A stretch of 64,000 nt of DNA from Paracoccaceae bacterium (GCA_019454225.1 CP075370.1:2284001-2348000), one strand, 5' to 3'; counted from the stretch's first letter, positions 18,539 through 27,121 are shown. Numbers and translations: made by a program. Notes: generated by a model from the letters alone, not told the origin.

Positions 18539-19591
18539 TCACCGGTCCGGCGTTGCGGGCAGCGTTTCGTCCAGGATGCGCGCCACGCGGGCGCCGCTGC
18601 CCGCCTCGTCCAGCGGGTCGCGGCGCAGGCGGTGGCACAGCGCCATGGGTGCCACGGCGCGCAGATGCGCTCGGCCGATGCGATCGGCCCCCTCGAACGC
18701 GGCCAGCGCCCGGCCCGCGCGCAGCAGTGTCAACTCCCCGCGCAGCCCGTCCGACCCCAACGCGATGCACAGGGTCGCGCAATCCTCGAGCGCAGAATCG
18801 GGGGTCGCAACGGCAGGCAGGGCATCCCGCGCCGCCACGATGCGTCGGCGCAGCGCGCCCTCCTTGCCCTTCCAGGCCTTCAGGAAGGACTCGCGGTCGC
18901 GCTCATAGGCGTCGCGGCGGCGGATCACCTCGACCCGCGTCGCCACGTCGCGGGGGCTGCGCACCTCGACCGACAGGCCGAACCGGTCCAGCAACTGCGG
19001 GCGCAGCTCGCCCTCCTCGGGGTTTCCCGAGCCGACAAGCACGAAACGCGCCGGGTGGCGGATCGACAGGCCCTCGCGCTCGACCACGTTCTCGCCCGAC
19101 TGCGCGACATCCAGCAGCAGGTCGACGATGTGATCCTCAAGCAGGTTCACCTCGTCGATATAGAGGTAGCCGCGGTTCGCCCGCGCCAGAAGCCCCGGCT
19201 CGAACGCCTTTTCCCCGCGCGTCAGGGCGCGCTCGATGTCCAGCGCGCCGACCACCCGGTCCTCGGTCACGCCGAGCGGCAGGTCGATGACCGGCGTGGG
19301 GCGCGTGACGATGCGTCGCGTCGCCGTGGTGGCCCAGTCGGGCACCTGCGCGGGATCGGCGGAGTTGACCGGACAGCCCTCGACCGCGCGGATCGGCGGC
19401 AGCAGCGCCGCAAGCGCGCGGACCGCGGTGGACTTGCCGGTGCCCCGGTCGCCGAACACCAGGACGCCGCCGATGGCGGGGTCGATGGCGGTCAGCACCA
19501 TGGCACGTTTCATGTCCTCCTGCCCGACGATGGCGGTGAAGGGGAAGGGGGCCGGGGCGGTGCGGGCGACGATCGCGGTCTGGCTGGTCAT
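18539..19591 (-). CDS. bchI: Magnesium-chelatase ATPase subunit I
   Basis: 350 residues, AAA+ ATPase of the magnesium chelatase. Walker A GDRGTGKST is at residues 47-55, Walker B is in LYIDEVNLL, sensor-1 is in LVGSGNPEEGELRPQ with the arginine-finger region LLDRFGLS. It hydrolyses ATP and remodels the BchD ring for Mg insertion at the first committed bacteriochlorophyll step. The start ATG overlaps the crtA stop (ATGA, bases 19588-19591), linking carotenoid and chlorophyll genes in one transcript. The reading frame is complete and closely resembles the Rhodobacter protein. Confidence 0.97.
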   Translation of the reverse strand: MTSQTAIVARTAPAPFPFTAIVGQEDMKRAMVLTAIDPAIGGVLVFGDRGTGKSTAVRALAALLPPIRAVEGCPVNSADPAQVPDWATTATRRIVTRPTPVIDLPLGVTEDRVVGALDIERALTRGEKAFEPGLLARANRGYLYIDEVNLLEDHIVDLLLDVAQSGENVVEREGLSIRHPARFVLVGSGNPEEGELRPQLLDRFGLSVEVRSPRDVATRVEVIRRRDAYERDRESFLKAWKGKEGALRRRIVAARDALPAVATPDSALEDCATLCIALGSDGLRGELTLLRAGRALAAFEGADRIGRAHLRAVAPMALCHRLRRDPLDEAGSGARVARILDETLPATPDR

Positions 19592-20325
19592 GCGGCAAGG
19601 TCCGGTTGGGGAAGGGCGGGCAGGGGCAGGCGGGCCAGCGGATCGCCGCCGCCCCAGGTGCCCGCCGTGCCGAGGATGCGGAAACGGGCATAGAGTTCTT
19701 CACGGAACCAGCCACCCTCGCGCACGGCGCGGATCGCGCGGCCATGCGGGCCATCGCCGCGCGCGAAGGCGGCCATGGCGGCGGTATCCGGCCAGATCGA
19801 GAAGGTCACCTGATGCAGCCAGGGCACCTCGCCGATGCCGATCTTGAACATCACGTTCGGGTCGGCGCCGATGGCTGCGGAAATGTCGGGCACGCGGTCC
19901 CAGAACCGCAGCATGCGGGACGGGCGCAGCGTGGCGCGGGTCAGCGCGGCCAGCGGGCCGGGCGGATCCTCGGTGGCGGGGACGGCATCGAAGGGCGAGA
20001 CGCCGGCCCAGGCGCCGCGCGCCGTGCGCGGCGTCAGATAGATCGTCCAGGCCTCGGCCGCGCGGTCGTGCCAGCGGGCATAGACCGGCGCGCCGGTCAC
20101 CCGGGCCTGCGCGGTGGCAAGGTCGGGCCAGACCGCGAGGATTGCCCAGACGGCGGTGTTGGGGCGGGGGGTGAACCCCTCGCCAGTGCCCGAACCGCAG
20201 AGCTTCCAGAAGGTCGCGTCGCGCATCCGCGCGAAATCGAGCCGCGCCGCGCCCATCTGACCCAGCACCCACAGCCGGTCGCCGAGGCGACCGAAGCGGA
20301 ACAGGCTGAGCGTGACGGTCTGCAT
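19588..20325 (-). CDS. crtA: Spheroidene monooxygenase
   Basis: 245 residues. CrtA adds a keto group to spheroidene (giving spheroidenone) or hydroxylates related carotenoids under oxygen. Recognised from QTVTLSLFRFGRLGDRLWVLGQMG at the N-terminus (quoted here only in part by position, residues 2-25) and the central GEGFTPRPN and FKIGIGEVPWLHQVTFS segments. The ATG at 20325 has GAGGGG 9 bases upstream; the frame stays open further but lacks similarity. It is the first gene of the leftward operon crtA-bchI-bchD-bchO, and its upstream region carries two PpsR-type palindromes shared with crtI. Confidence 0.93.
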   Translation of the reverse strand: MQTVTLSLFRFGRLGDRLWVLGQMGAARLDFARMRDATFWKLCGSGTGEGFTPRPNTAVWAILAVWPDLATAQARVTGAPVYARWHDRAAEAWTIYLTPRTARGAWAGVSPFDAVPATEDPPGPLAALTRATLRPSRMLRFWDRVPDISAAIGADPNVMFKIGIGEVPWLHQVTFSIWPDTAAMAAFARGDGPHGRAIRAVREGGWFREELYARFRILGTAGTWGGGDPLARLPLPALPQPDLAA

Positions 20326-20376
20326 TGCAAGGGCCCCTCTGGCCTGCCCGGCGGAACGAAGGACCGCGTTCCCACC

Positions 20377-20394
20377 TGTCAGGCCAGATTGACA
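20377..20394. promoter_or_regulatory. PpsR/CrtJ-type palindrome, crtA-proximal
   Basis: TGTC-N10-GACA, an 18-base palindrome of the TGT-N12-ACA class bound by the aerobic/light photosynthesis repressor PpsR (CrtJ) in Rhodobacter. It lies 52 bases upstream of the crtA start. A second site is at 20474-20491; the two are 97 bases apart, roughly nine helical turns, fitting the known cooperative binding of PpsR tetramers to paired sites. Confidence 0.8.
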
Positions 20395-20472
20395 GTAATT
20401 CCCGTTCAAGGAAAGTCCAGTCAGGGAAAAAACGATATGAATACTGCACGGCGATCTGCGCCAACGCCGAAC

Positions 20473-20500
20473 TTGTAAATCTGACTGGACACTTTATCAT
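20473..20500 (+). promoter_or_regulatory. crtI promoter, predicted leaderless start
   Basis: -35 TTGTAA (20473-20478), 16-base spacer, -10 TATCAT (20495-20500). The -10 element ends only 6 bases before the crtI ATG at 20507, so transcription would begin at or next to the start codon. No Shine-Dalgarno sequence is present before the ATG, which agrees with a leaderless mRNA. The PpsR palindrome covers the -35 and spacer. Confidence 0.6.
20474..20491. promoter_or_regulatory. PpsR/CrtJ-type palindrome, crtI-proximal
   Basis: TGT-N12-ACA (TGTAAATCTGACTGGACA), ending 15 bases before the crtI start codon and overlapping its predicted -35/spacer region. Repressor binding here would block RNA polymerase directly. 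Established for the family: PpsR represses crt and bch promoters through such sites under oxygen. Confidence 0.8.
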
Positions 20501-20506
20501 TTCCCC

Positions 20507-22090
20507 ATGCTGAACGATACGCCGCAGGATCCCACCGATTCCCCGCAGCCCCGCGCCGCTGTCATCGGGGCCGGGATGGGAGGGCTGGCCGCAGCCATGC
20601 GGCTGACCGCAAAGGGCTATGCCGTCACCGTGGTGGACCGGCTGGACCGCGTGGGCGGGCGCGGATCGTCGATCACCCGGGGCGGGCACCGCTTTGACCT
20701 TGGCCCGACCATCGTGACCGTGCCGCAGGGCCTGCGCGATCTCTGGGCCGCCGTGGGGCGGGACTTCGACGCCGATGTCGACCTGCGCCCGATGAACCCG
20801 TTCTACCGCATCCTGTGGCCGGACGGGTCGCATTTCACCGCCCGGCAGGACACGGCCGCGATGCGGGCCGAGGTGTCGCGCCTGTCGCCCGGCGATCTGG
20901 CCGGGTATGACCGGTTCCTCAGGGACAGCGAGGCGCGATACTGGTTCGGCTACGAGGATCTGGGGCGGCGGCCCATGCATGCCTTCCGCGACCTTCTGAA
21001 GGCGCTGCCCCGCTTCGGCTGGCACCGCGCGGACCGGTCGGTCTATGACCACGCCGCGCGGCGCGTGACCGACGAGCGCCTGCGCTTTGCCCTGTCGTTC
21101 CATCCGCTGTTCATCGGCGGTGACCCGTTCAACGTCACCTCGATGTATATCCTTGTGAACCATCTGGAAAAGGCGTTCGGCGTCCACTACGCCATGGGTG
21201 GCGTGCAGGCGATTGCCGCCGCCATGGCCCATGCCGTCACCGACCAGGGCGGCCGGGTGATCCTGGACGCCGAGGTTGACGAGGTGCTGGTGGCGGGGGG
21301 CCGGGCGCGCGGGCTGCGGCTGGTCGACGGCCGGGTGATCCCGGCGGATGTCGTGGTGTCGAATGCCGACGCGGGCCACACCTATGACCGGCTCTTGCGC
21401 AACCGGCCCCGGCGCCGCTGGACGTCCGCCCGGCTGGCGCGGTCGCGGTGGTCGATGGGGCTGTTCGTGTGGTATTTCGGAACGCAGGGCACGCGTGGCC
21501 TGTGGCCCGGGGCCGGGCATCACACGATCCTGGTCGGGCCGCGCTATCGCGAGCATATCCGCGACATCTTCATCCGCGGGCGCCTGGCGCCGGACATGTC
21601 GCTGTACCTGCACCGGCCTACCGTCACCGACCCTTCCGCCGCACCCGAGGGCGACGACACGTTCTATGCCCTGTCGCCCGTGCCGCACCTGGGCCATGAC
21701 AACGGGGTGGACTGGGCGGCCGAGGCCGAACCCTACCGCCAGCGCGTGCAGGCGATGCTGGAGGAACGGGTGCTGCCCGGGCTGGGTGGCCGTGTCACCG
21801 AGAGCCTGGTCTTCACGCCCGAGACGTTCCGCGACCGCTATCTGTCGCCGCTGGGTTCGGGATTTTCGATCGAGCCGCGCATCCTGCAGTCGGCGTGGTT
21901 CCGTCCGCACAACGTGTCCGAGGAACTGCCGGGCCTGTATCTGGTGGGGGCAGGCACGCATCCGGGGGCAGGGCTGCCGGGGGTCGTCGCCTCGGCCGAG
22001 GTGCTGGCGCAGATCGTGCCCGATGCCGCCCCGCGCGCCCGTCGGGCACCGCGCGGCGGCGTGCCGGGCGCACGGATGGCCGCCGAGTGA
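20507..22090 (+). CDS. crtI: Phytoene desaturase (neurosporene-forming type)
   Basis: 527 residues. An FAD-dependent membrane-associated enzyme that makes three or four desaturations of phytoene, giving neurosporene or lycopene. The FAD motif GAGMGGL is at residues 21-27, followed by VDRLDRVGGRGSS. The C-terminal GSGFSIEPR and YLVGAGTHPGAGLPGV signature is intact. Similarity to Rhodobacter CrtI is visible along the whole length, for example FALSFHPLFIGGDPFNVTSM. The stop overlaps the crtB GTG by four bases. The ATG at 20507 has no ribosome binding site, consistent with a leaderless message. Confidence 0.96.
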   Translation: MLNDTPQDPTDSPQPRAAVIGAGMGGLAAAMRLTAKGYAVTVVDRLDRVGGRGSSITRGGHRFDLGPTIVTVPQGLRDLWAAVGRDFDADVDLRPMNPFYRILWPDGSHFTARQDTAAMRAEVSRLSPGDLAGYDRFLRDSEARYWFGYEDLGRRPMHAFRDLLKALPRFGWHRADRSVYDHAARRVTDERLRFALSFHPLFIGGDPFNVTSMYILVNHLEKAFGVHYAMGGVQAIAAAMAHAVTDQGGRVILDAEVDEVLVAGGRARGLRLVDGRVIPADVVVSNADAGHTYDRLLRNRPRRRWTSARLARSRWSMGLFVWYFGTQGTRGLWPGAGHHTILVGPRYREHIRDIFIRGRLAPDMSLYLHRPTVTDPSAAPEGDDTFYALSPVPHLGHDNGVDWAAEAEPYRQRVQAMLEERVLPGLGGRVTESLVFTPETFRDRYLSPLGSGFSIEPRILQSAWFRPHNVSEELPGLYLVGAGTHPGAGLPGVVASAEVLAQIVPDAAPRARRAPRGGVPGARMAAE

Positions 22091-23142
22091 GGGCGGTGGC
22101 GATCCCCGCGGCCGATCTGGCGGCCTGTCGCGCGGCAATCCGCACCGGGTCGCTGTCGTTCCATGCCGCCTCGCGCCTGCTGCCGCCATCGGTGCGCGAC
22201 CCGGCCCTGGCGCTGTATGCCTTCTGCCGGCTGGCCGACGACGCGGTGGACGAGGGCGCCGAAGCCGAGGGCGCAGACAAGACCCGTGCCGTCCTGGCGC
22301 TGCGCGACCGGCTGGACCTGGTCTATGCCGGGCGCCCCCGCAATGCACCCGCCGACCGCGCCTTCGCCGCCGTGGTGGACGGGTTCGCGATGCCCCGCGC
22401 GCTGCCGGACGCGCTGCTCGAGGGGCTGGCCTGGGATGCGGTGGGGCGGCGCTATGACACGCTGTCGGGGGTTCTGGACTATTCCGCGCGCGTCGCGGCG
22501 GCGGTGGGCGCGATGATGTGCGTCCTGATGCGTGCCCGCGCGCCCGACACGCTGGCGCGGGCCTGCGACCTGGGGCTGGCCATGCAGCTGACGAACATCG
22601 CCCGGGACGTCGGCGAGGATGCGCGGGCGGGGCGCCTGTATCTGCCGCGCGACTGGCTGGCGGCGGCCGGCATGTCCGAGGCCGCCTTTCTGCGCCGGCC
22701 CGAGCCCACGCCGGCGGTGCGCGCCATGGTGGCGCGGCTGCTGGCCGAGGCGGACAGGCTGTACATCCGCGCCGGGGCCGGGGTGGCGGCGCTGCCGCTG
22801 TCCTGCCGCCCGGGAATCGAGGCGGCACGGCGCATCTATGGCGCGATCGGAACCGAAGTCGCGCGTGCCGGGCATGACAGCATCACCCGCCGCGCCCGCA
22901 CGGGGCGGGGCACCAAGCTGCGGCTGGTCGGGGCCTCGGTCCTGTCGGCGGCGGCGGTCGCGGTGATGCCGCGCGCGGCCGTCCTGCATGCGGCGCCGGA
23001 ACCCGAGGTGGCGTTCCTGGTGCGGGCCGCCGCGTTGCCCGCGGCCCGGGCCAGCCGGTCGGAGACGCTGCTGTCGGTGCTGGCGCAGCTTGAGGCGCGC
23101 GACCGGGCACGGCGCGGGTCGGGCGATCGCGCCGCCGTCTGA
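22087..23142 (+). CDS. crtB: Phytoene synthase
   Basis: 351 residues. It condenses two geranylgeranyl diphosphates to phytoene, the first carotenoid step. The two Asp-rich Mg-diphosphate motifs of trans-isoprenyl synthases are present: DDAVDE (around residue 50) and DVGED (around residue 177, in NIARDVGEDARAG, followed by YLPRDWL). It starts with GTG at 22087 overlapping the crtI stop (GTGA). In other Rhodobacter-type clusters tspO and crtC/D/E/F follow crtB; here crtB is followed 5 bases later by the convergent rutR-like gene, so the cluster stops abruptly. Confidence 0.95.
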   Translation: MRAVAIPAADLAACRAAIRTGSLSFHAASRLLPPSVRDPALALYAFCRLADDAVDEGAEAEGADKTRAVLALRDRLDLVYAGRPRNAPADRAFAAVVDGFAMPRALPDALLEGLAWDAVGRRYDTLSGVLDYSARVAAAVGAMMCVLMRARAPDTLARACDLGLAMQLTNIARDVGEDARAGRLYLPRDWLAAAGMSEAAFLRRPEPTPAVRAMVARLLAEADRLYIRAGAGVAALPLSCRPGIEAARRIYGAIGTEVARAGHDSITRRARTGRGTKLRLVGASVLSAAAVAVMPRAAVLHAAPEPEVAFLVRAAALPAARASRSETLLSVLAQLEARDRARRGSGDRAAV

Positions 23143-23147
23143 CGCTG

Positions 23148-23765
23148 TCAGGGCCGGGGTTCGAGCACCCGGTGCAGCAGCGTGTTCAGGAAATCGCCCG
23201 CCTCGGCAAAGGGATCGTGCCCGGGGCCCAGGACCGCGCGCACCTGCACGTCGAAATCCGCATAGTGCTGGGTCAGCGCCCAGATCGAGAAGATCAGGTG
23301 ATGCGGCGCCACGCGGGCCAGCCGCCCCTCGTCCATCCAGCGCGACAGCAGCGCGGCCTTGTCATCGACCAGCGTTTTCAGATCGCCCTCGATCGCGGCG
23401 CGCATGCGGGGCGCGCCCTGCAGGATCTCGTTGGCGAACAGGCGGCTTTCGCGCGGATAGTCCCGCGCGAGATCGAGCTTGCGGCGCGCATAGGCCAGCA
23501 CCTCGTCCACCGGGTCGCCCGACGGGTTCATCGCGCGCAGCGGGTCGAGCCAGGTATCCAGAAGCTCGGTCAGCAAGGCCTGGTGGATCGCTTCCTTCGA
23601 GGGGAAGTAGTACAGCAGGTTCGGCTTGGACAGGCCCGCCACCTCGGCGATCTGGTCCAGCGTGGCGCCGCGGAACCCGAGCGCCGAGAACACCTCGAGT
23701 GCCGCATCGAGGATCGTTTCCCGGTTCTTCTGCTGGATGCGTGTGCGCGGGCGGGGTAGGGGCAT
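23148..23765 (-). CDS. rutR: TetR-family regulator, RutR type
   Basis: 205 residues. The N-terminal TetR helix-turn-helix (residues ~15-65) contains ALEVFSALGFRGATLDQIAEVAGLS and KPNLLYYFPSKEAIH. The C-terminal ligand domain resembles RutR (DPLRAMNPSGDPVDEV, SRLFANEI, FSIWALTQHYADFDVQ). RutR binds uracil/thymine and then releases the promoter of pyrimidine-degradation genes. A perfect RutR-type box lies 64 bases upstream at 23829-23844, and another candidate precedes the amidohydrolase gene, both supporting the name. It faces away from the aminotransferase gene and abuts crtB tail to tail. Confidence 0.85.
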   Translation of the reverse strand: MPLPRPRTRIQQKNRETILDAALEVFSALGFRGATLDQIAEVAGLSKPNLLYYFPSKEAIHQALLTELLDTWLDPLRAMNPSGDPVDEVLAYARRKLDLARDYPRESRLFANEILQGAPRMRAAIEGDLKTLVDDKAALLSRWMDEGRLARVAPHHLIFSIWALTQHYADFDVQVRAVLGPGHDPFAEAGDFLNTLLHRVLEPRP

Positions 23766-23828
23766 GTCGGCAGCCTTTGGGGATTCGGGCCCGGCCTTGA
23801 CGGCACGGGGCGGGATGCTAACGTGGCC

Positions 23829-23844
23829 TTGACCGTCCGGTCAA
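23829..23844. promoter_or_regulatory. RutR-type operator between rutR and the aminotransferase gene
   Basis: TTGACCG-TC-CGGTCAA, a perfect 16-base palindrome. It matches the RutR consensus TTGACCA-NN-TGGTCAA at the six outer bases of each arm and lies in the divergent gap, so it could control both rutR and the aminotransferase gene. Confidence 0.8.
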
Positions 23845-23887
23845 ACGCTTCGCCGGGCGCCCCCCATTTACCCGACAGGACCCTGCC

Positions 23888-25216
23888 ATGGCGCTCGACC
23901 GCAAGCCCACGCCCAACGACCTGAATGCCTTCTGGATGCCGTTCACCGCGAACCGGCAGTTCAAGAAGGCGCCGCGCATGTTCGTGGGCGCCAGGGACAT
24001 GCACTACACCACCAGCGACGGCCGTCAGGTGCTGGACGGCACGGCGGGCCTGTGGTGCTGCAACGCCGGGCATTGCCGCCCCAAGATCACCGAGGCGATC
24101 CAGCGGCAGGCGGCCGAGCTGGATTACGCGCCGGCCTTCCAGATGGGGCATCCGGTGGCCTTTGAACTGGCGAACCGGATCATCGACATTGCGCCCAAGG
24201 GCATCGAGCATGTGTTCTACACGAACTCCGGCTCGGAAAGTGTTGAAACCGCACTGAAACTGGCGATTGCCTATCACCGCGCCCGGGGCGAGGGCGCCCG
24301 CACCCGGCTGATCGGGCGCGAACGCGGCTATCACGGGGTGAACTTCGGCGGCATCTCGGTGGGCGGGATCGTCAACAACCGCAAGGTGTTCGGCACGCTG
24401 CTGGGCGGCGTCGACCACCTGCCGCATACCCATGTGCCCGACCAGAACCGCTGGACGCGCGGCCAGCCCGAGCACGGCGCGCATCTGGCCGACGATCTGG
24501 AGCGGATCGTGGCGCTGCACGGGGCCGAGACCATCGCTGCCGTGATCGTCGAACCCGTGGCCGGGTCGACGGGCGTGATCCTTCCGCCCAGGGGATACCT
24601 GGAAAAGCTGCGCGCGATCACGCGGAAGCACGGCATCCTGCTGATCTTCGACGAGGTGATCACCGGGTTCGGCCGCCTGGGTGCGCCGTTTGCCGCGCAG
24701 TATTTCGATGTGCTGCCCGACATGATGACCACTGCCAAGGGCCTGACCAACGGGGTGATCCCGATGGGCGCGGTGCTGACCACGGCCGCGGTGCATGATG
24801 CCTTCATGCAGGGCCCCGAGCACATGATCGAACTGTTCCACGGCTACACCTATTCGGGCAACCCGATCGCCAGCGCGGCCGGGATCGCGACCCTGGAGGT
24901 CTATCGCGAGGAGGGCCTGTTCGAGCGTGCTGCCGCCATCGCCCCCTATTGGGAAGAGGCGCTGCACAGCCTGCGCGGCCTGCCGCATGTCATCGACATC
25001 CGCAACATGGGGCTGATCGGTGCGGTGGAACTCGACCCCATCGCGGGCGAGCCCACCAAGCGTGCCTTCAGCGCCTTCCTCGATGCCTATGACCGCAACA
25101 TCCTGATCCGCACGACCGGCGACATCATCGCCATGTCGCCCCCGCTGATGATCGAGACGCATCACATCGACACGCTGATCGGCACGCTGGCCGATGTGCT
25201 GAAACGGCTGCACTGA
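23888..25216 (+). CDS. Omega-amino acid:pyruvate (beta-alanine:pyruvate) aminotransferase
   Basis: 442 residues, class III PLP aminotransferase. The PLP-binding Lys is K284 in TTAKGLTNG, the Asp of IFDEVITGFGRLG binds the pyridine nitrogen, and the N-terminal LNAFWMPFTANRQFKKAPRM is typical of omega-amino acid:pyruvate transaminases (AptA type). In this locus the expected substrate is beta-alanine or beta-aminoisobutyrate, the end products of reductive pyrimidine degradation, giving malonic or methylmalonic semialdehyde and L-alanine. The RutR-type box just upstream supports induction by pyrimidines. The ATG at 23888 follows AGGA with normal spacing. Confidence 0.9.
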   Translation: MALDRKPTPNDLNAFWMPFTANRQFKKAPRMFVGARDMHYTTSDGRQVLDGTAGLWCCNAGHCRPKITEAIQRQAAELDYAPAFQMGHPVAFELANRIIDIAPKGIEHVFYTNSGSESVETALKLAIAYHRARGEGARTRLIGRERGYHGVNFGGISVGGIVNNRKVFGTLLGGVDHLPHTHVPDQNRWTRGQPEHGAHLADDLERIVALHGAETIAAVIVEPVAGSTGVILPPRGYLEKLRAITRKHGILLIFDEVITGFGRLGAPFAAQYFDVLPDMMTTAKGLTNGVIPMGAVLTTAAVHDAFMQGPEHMIELFHGYTYSGNPIASAAGIATLEVYREEGLFERAAAIAPYWEEALHSLRGLPHVIDIRNMGLIGAVELDPIAGEPTKRAFSAFLDAYDRNILIRTTGDIIAMSPPLMIETHHIDTLIGTLADVLKRLH

Positions 25217-25230
25217 GGCGGGGCCGTTCG

Positions 25231-25255
25231 GCACAACGGCGCGCAACGGTTGTGC
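25231..25255. promoter_or_regulatory. Inverted repeat upstream of the cyclase gene
   Basis: GCACAAC-N11-GTTGTGC, perfect 7-base arms, in the 138-base gap between the aminotransferase gene and the adenylate cyclase. The centre is too wide for a stable short hairpin and there is no T-tract, so an operator is more likely than a terminator. The cognate regulator is unknown. Confidence 0.35.
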
Positions 25256-25354
25256 AGGGCGGCGTGGTGCATTGAACCTTGCGCCCGGAATGACGACATG
25301 GGGCGCAAGGCACTCCGCACCGACCGGGGCGGCCGGGCGGAAGGATGGATACGG

Positions 25355-27121
25355 ATGACCGAGGCGCGCGTGCAGCGACGGCTGGCGGTGGTTCTGGCGG
25401 CGGATGTCGCGGGCTATTCGCGGATGATGGGGACCGACGAGGCGGGCACGCTGTCGGCATTGCGCGACGTCTGGGCCAAGGTGTTCAACCCGGCCGTGGC
25501 AGCGCGCGAGGGGCGTGTCGTCAAGACGATGGGCGACGGCGCCCTGGTCGAGTTCGGCAGCGCGGTCGATGCCGTCGAGGGGGCGGTGGCGGTGCAGCGT
25601 GCGATGACCGCCTTCAACGCCGCGCGTGACGGCCAGACGCCGATCCTGTTCCGCATCGGCATCAACCTGGGCGACATCGTGATCGAGGGCAGCGACATCT
25701 TCGGCGACGGCGTGAACGTGGCCGCCAGGCTGGAGCCGCTGGCGCCCAAGGGCGGGCTTCTTGTGTCGGACGCGGTGCATGCGCAGGTGCGCGGCAAGGT
25801 GCCGCTGGATTTCTCCGACGCGGGGGAGCTTGTGCTGAAGAACATCGCGGCGCCGGTGCGCGCCTGGGCATGGGGCGGGCTGGCCGGCGCCTCTGGCGTG
25901 GCCGCCGCCGAACCCGAGATTCCGTCGATCGCGGTGCTGCCCTTCACCAACATGTCGGGCGATCCCGAGCAGGAGTATTTCTCGGACGGGATGGCCGAGG
26001 ACATCATCACCGACCTGTCGAAGGTCGGCGGGCTGATCGTCGTCGCGCGGAATTCGTCCTTCGTCTACAAGGGCCGGACCGTCGACATCCGCGAGGTCGG
26101 GCGCGACCTTGGCGTGACGTCGGTGCTGGAAGGCTCGATCCGCAAGGCCGGCAACCGCGTGCGGATCACCGCGCAGCTGATCGACGCGCGCACCGGCCAT
26201 CACCTGTGGGCCGATCGCTATGACCGGGACATGACCGACATCTTCGCCGTGCAGGACGAGGTGACGATGGAGATCGTGGGCGCCCTGAAGGTGCGGCTGC
26301 GCCCGGTCGAGCGCGCCCTTCTGGCCGACCGGGGCACCACCAACATGGCGGCGCATGACCTGCTGCTGCGGGCGCGCGAGCACTGGGAAAAGATGCTGCA
26401 CCAGCCGAGCGGCGGGCGCGACATGTTCCTCAAGGTTCTGGGGATGATGCACGAGGTGATCGACCTCGATCCGAACTACGCGCGGGCCTATGCGTTTCTC
26501 AGCATCCTGCACACGGTCGACCTGACCAACCGGCTGACCGACGCGCCCGACCCGCTGGGCGATGCGGCCCGCTATGCCGCGCTGGCCCTGGCGAAGAACC
26601 CCGAGGAGCCGCTGGCGCACAACGCCATGGCCATCGTGGCACTGCACCGCAAGGACCTGGATGGCGCCCAGGCGGCGGCCGAGCGCACGATCCGGCTGAA
26701 CCCGAACTTTGCCAATGGCTATGGCACCCTGGGGCACATCCTGGTGTATCGCGGCAACCCGTTGTCGGCGGTGCCGCATCTGGAACGGGCGATCCGGCTT
26801 GATCCGGTGTTCGCGCAGCAGTTCCTGCATTTCATGGGGCTGGCCTATCTGGTGGGCGGGCAGTACCGCACCGCCGCCGACACGTTCCGCGAACGCATCC
26901 GGGTCGCGCCGCAGACCGACCTGTCGCGCGCCATGCTGGCCTCGGCCCTGGGCCATCTGGGCGAGGTGGCCGCCGCGCGGCGGACCTGGGCGGAACTGGC
27001 CGACCTGAACCCGGAGTATTCGCTTGACGCCCATCTCGCCCGCCTGCCGCTGTCCCCGGCGGACGAGGCGCGCATCCGCGACGGGCTGGCCGCCGCGGGC
27101 CTGCCCGGCGCAGGCGTCTGA
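25355..27121 (+). CDS. Class III adenylate/guanylate cyclase with TolB-like and TPR regions
   Basis: 588 residues from the ATG at 25355 (AAGGA 9 bases upstream). The catalytic domain (residues ~8-170) has the metal Asp in LAADVAGYS, the second Asp and purine-specifying Lys in KTMGDGALVEF, and the transition-state Asn/Arg in GDGVNVAARLE. Next come a TolB-like segment starting PSIAVLPFTNMSGDPEQEYFSDG and TPR repeats to the C-terminus. The family makes a cyclic nucleotide, probably cAMP, in the cytosol; the rear half probably senses a signal or protein. No transmembrane segment is seen. An earlier in-frame ATG (25298) is less well supported. Confidence 0.88.
   Translation: MTEARVQRRLAVVLAADVAGYSRMMGTDEAGTLSALRDVWAKVFNPAVAAREGRVVKTMGDGALVEFGSAVDAVEGAVAVQRAMTAFNAARDGQTPILFRIGINLGDIVIEGSDIFGDGVNVAARLEPLAPKGGLLVSDAVHAQVRGKVPLDFSDAGELVLKNIAAPVRAWAWGGLAGASGVAAAEPEIPSIAVLPFTNMSGDPEQEYFSDGMAEDIITDLSKVGGLIVVARNSSFVYKGRTVDIREVGRDLGVTSVLEGSIRKAGNRVRITAQLIDARTGHHLWADRYDRDMTDIFAVQDEVTMEIVGALKVRLRPVERALLADRGTTNMAAHDLLLRAREHWEKMLHQPSGGRDMFLKVLGMMHEVIDLDPNYARAYAFLSILHTVDLTNRLTDAPDPLGDAARYAALALAKNPEEPLAHNAMAIVALHRKDLDGAQAAAERTIRLNPNFANGYGTLGHILVYRGNPLSAVPHLERAIRLDPVFAQQFLHFMGLAYLVGGQYRTAADTFRERIRVAPQTDLSRAMLASALGHLGEVAAARRTWAELADLNPEYSLDAHLARLPLSPADEARIRDGLAAAGLPGAGV

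Noticed and set aside
25298-25354. Earlier start of the cyclase at ATG 25298
   Set aside because: Adds a basic stretch not typical of the family; the ATG at 25355 has a better ribosome site, though the longer form cannot be excluded.
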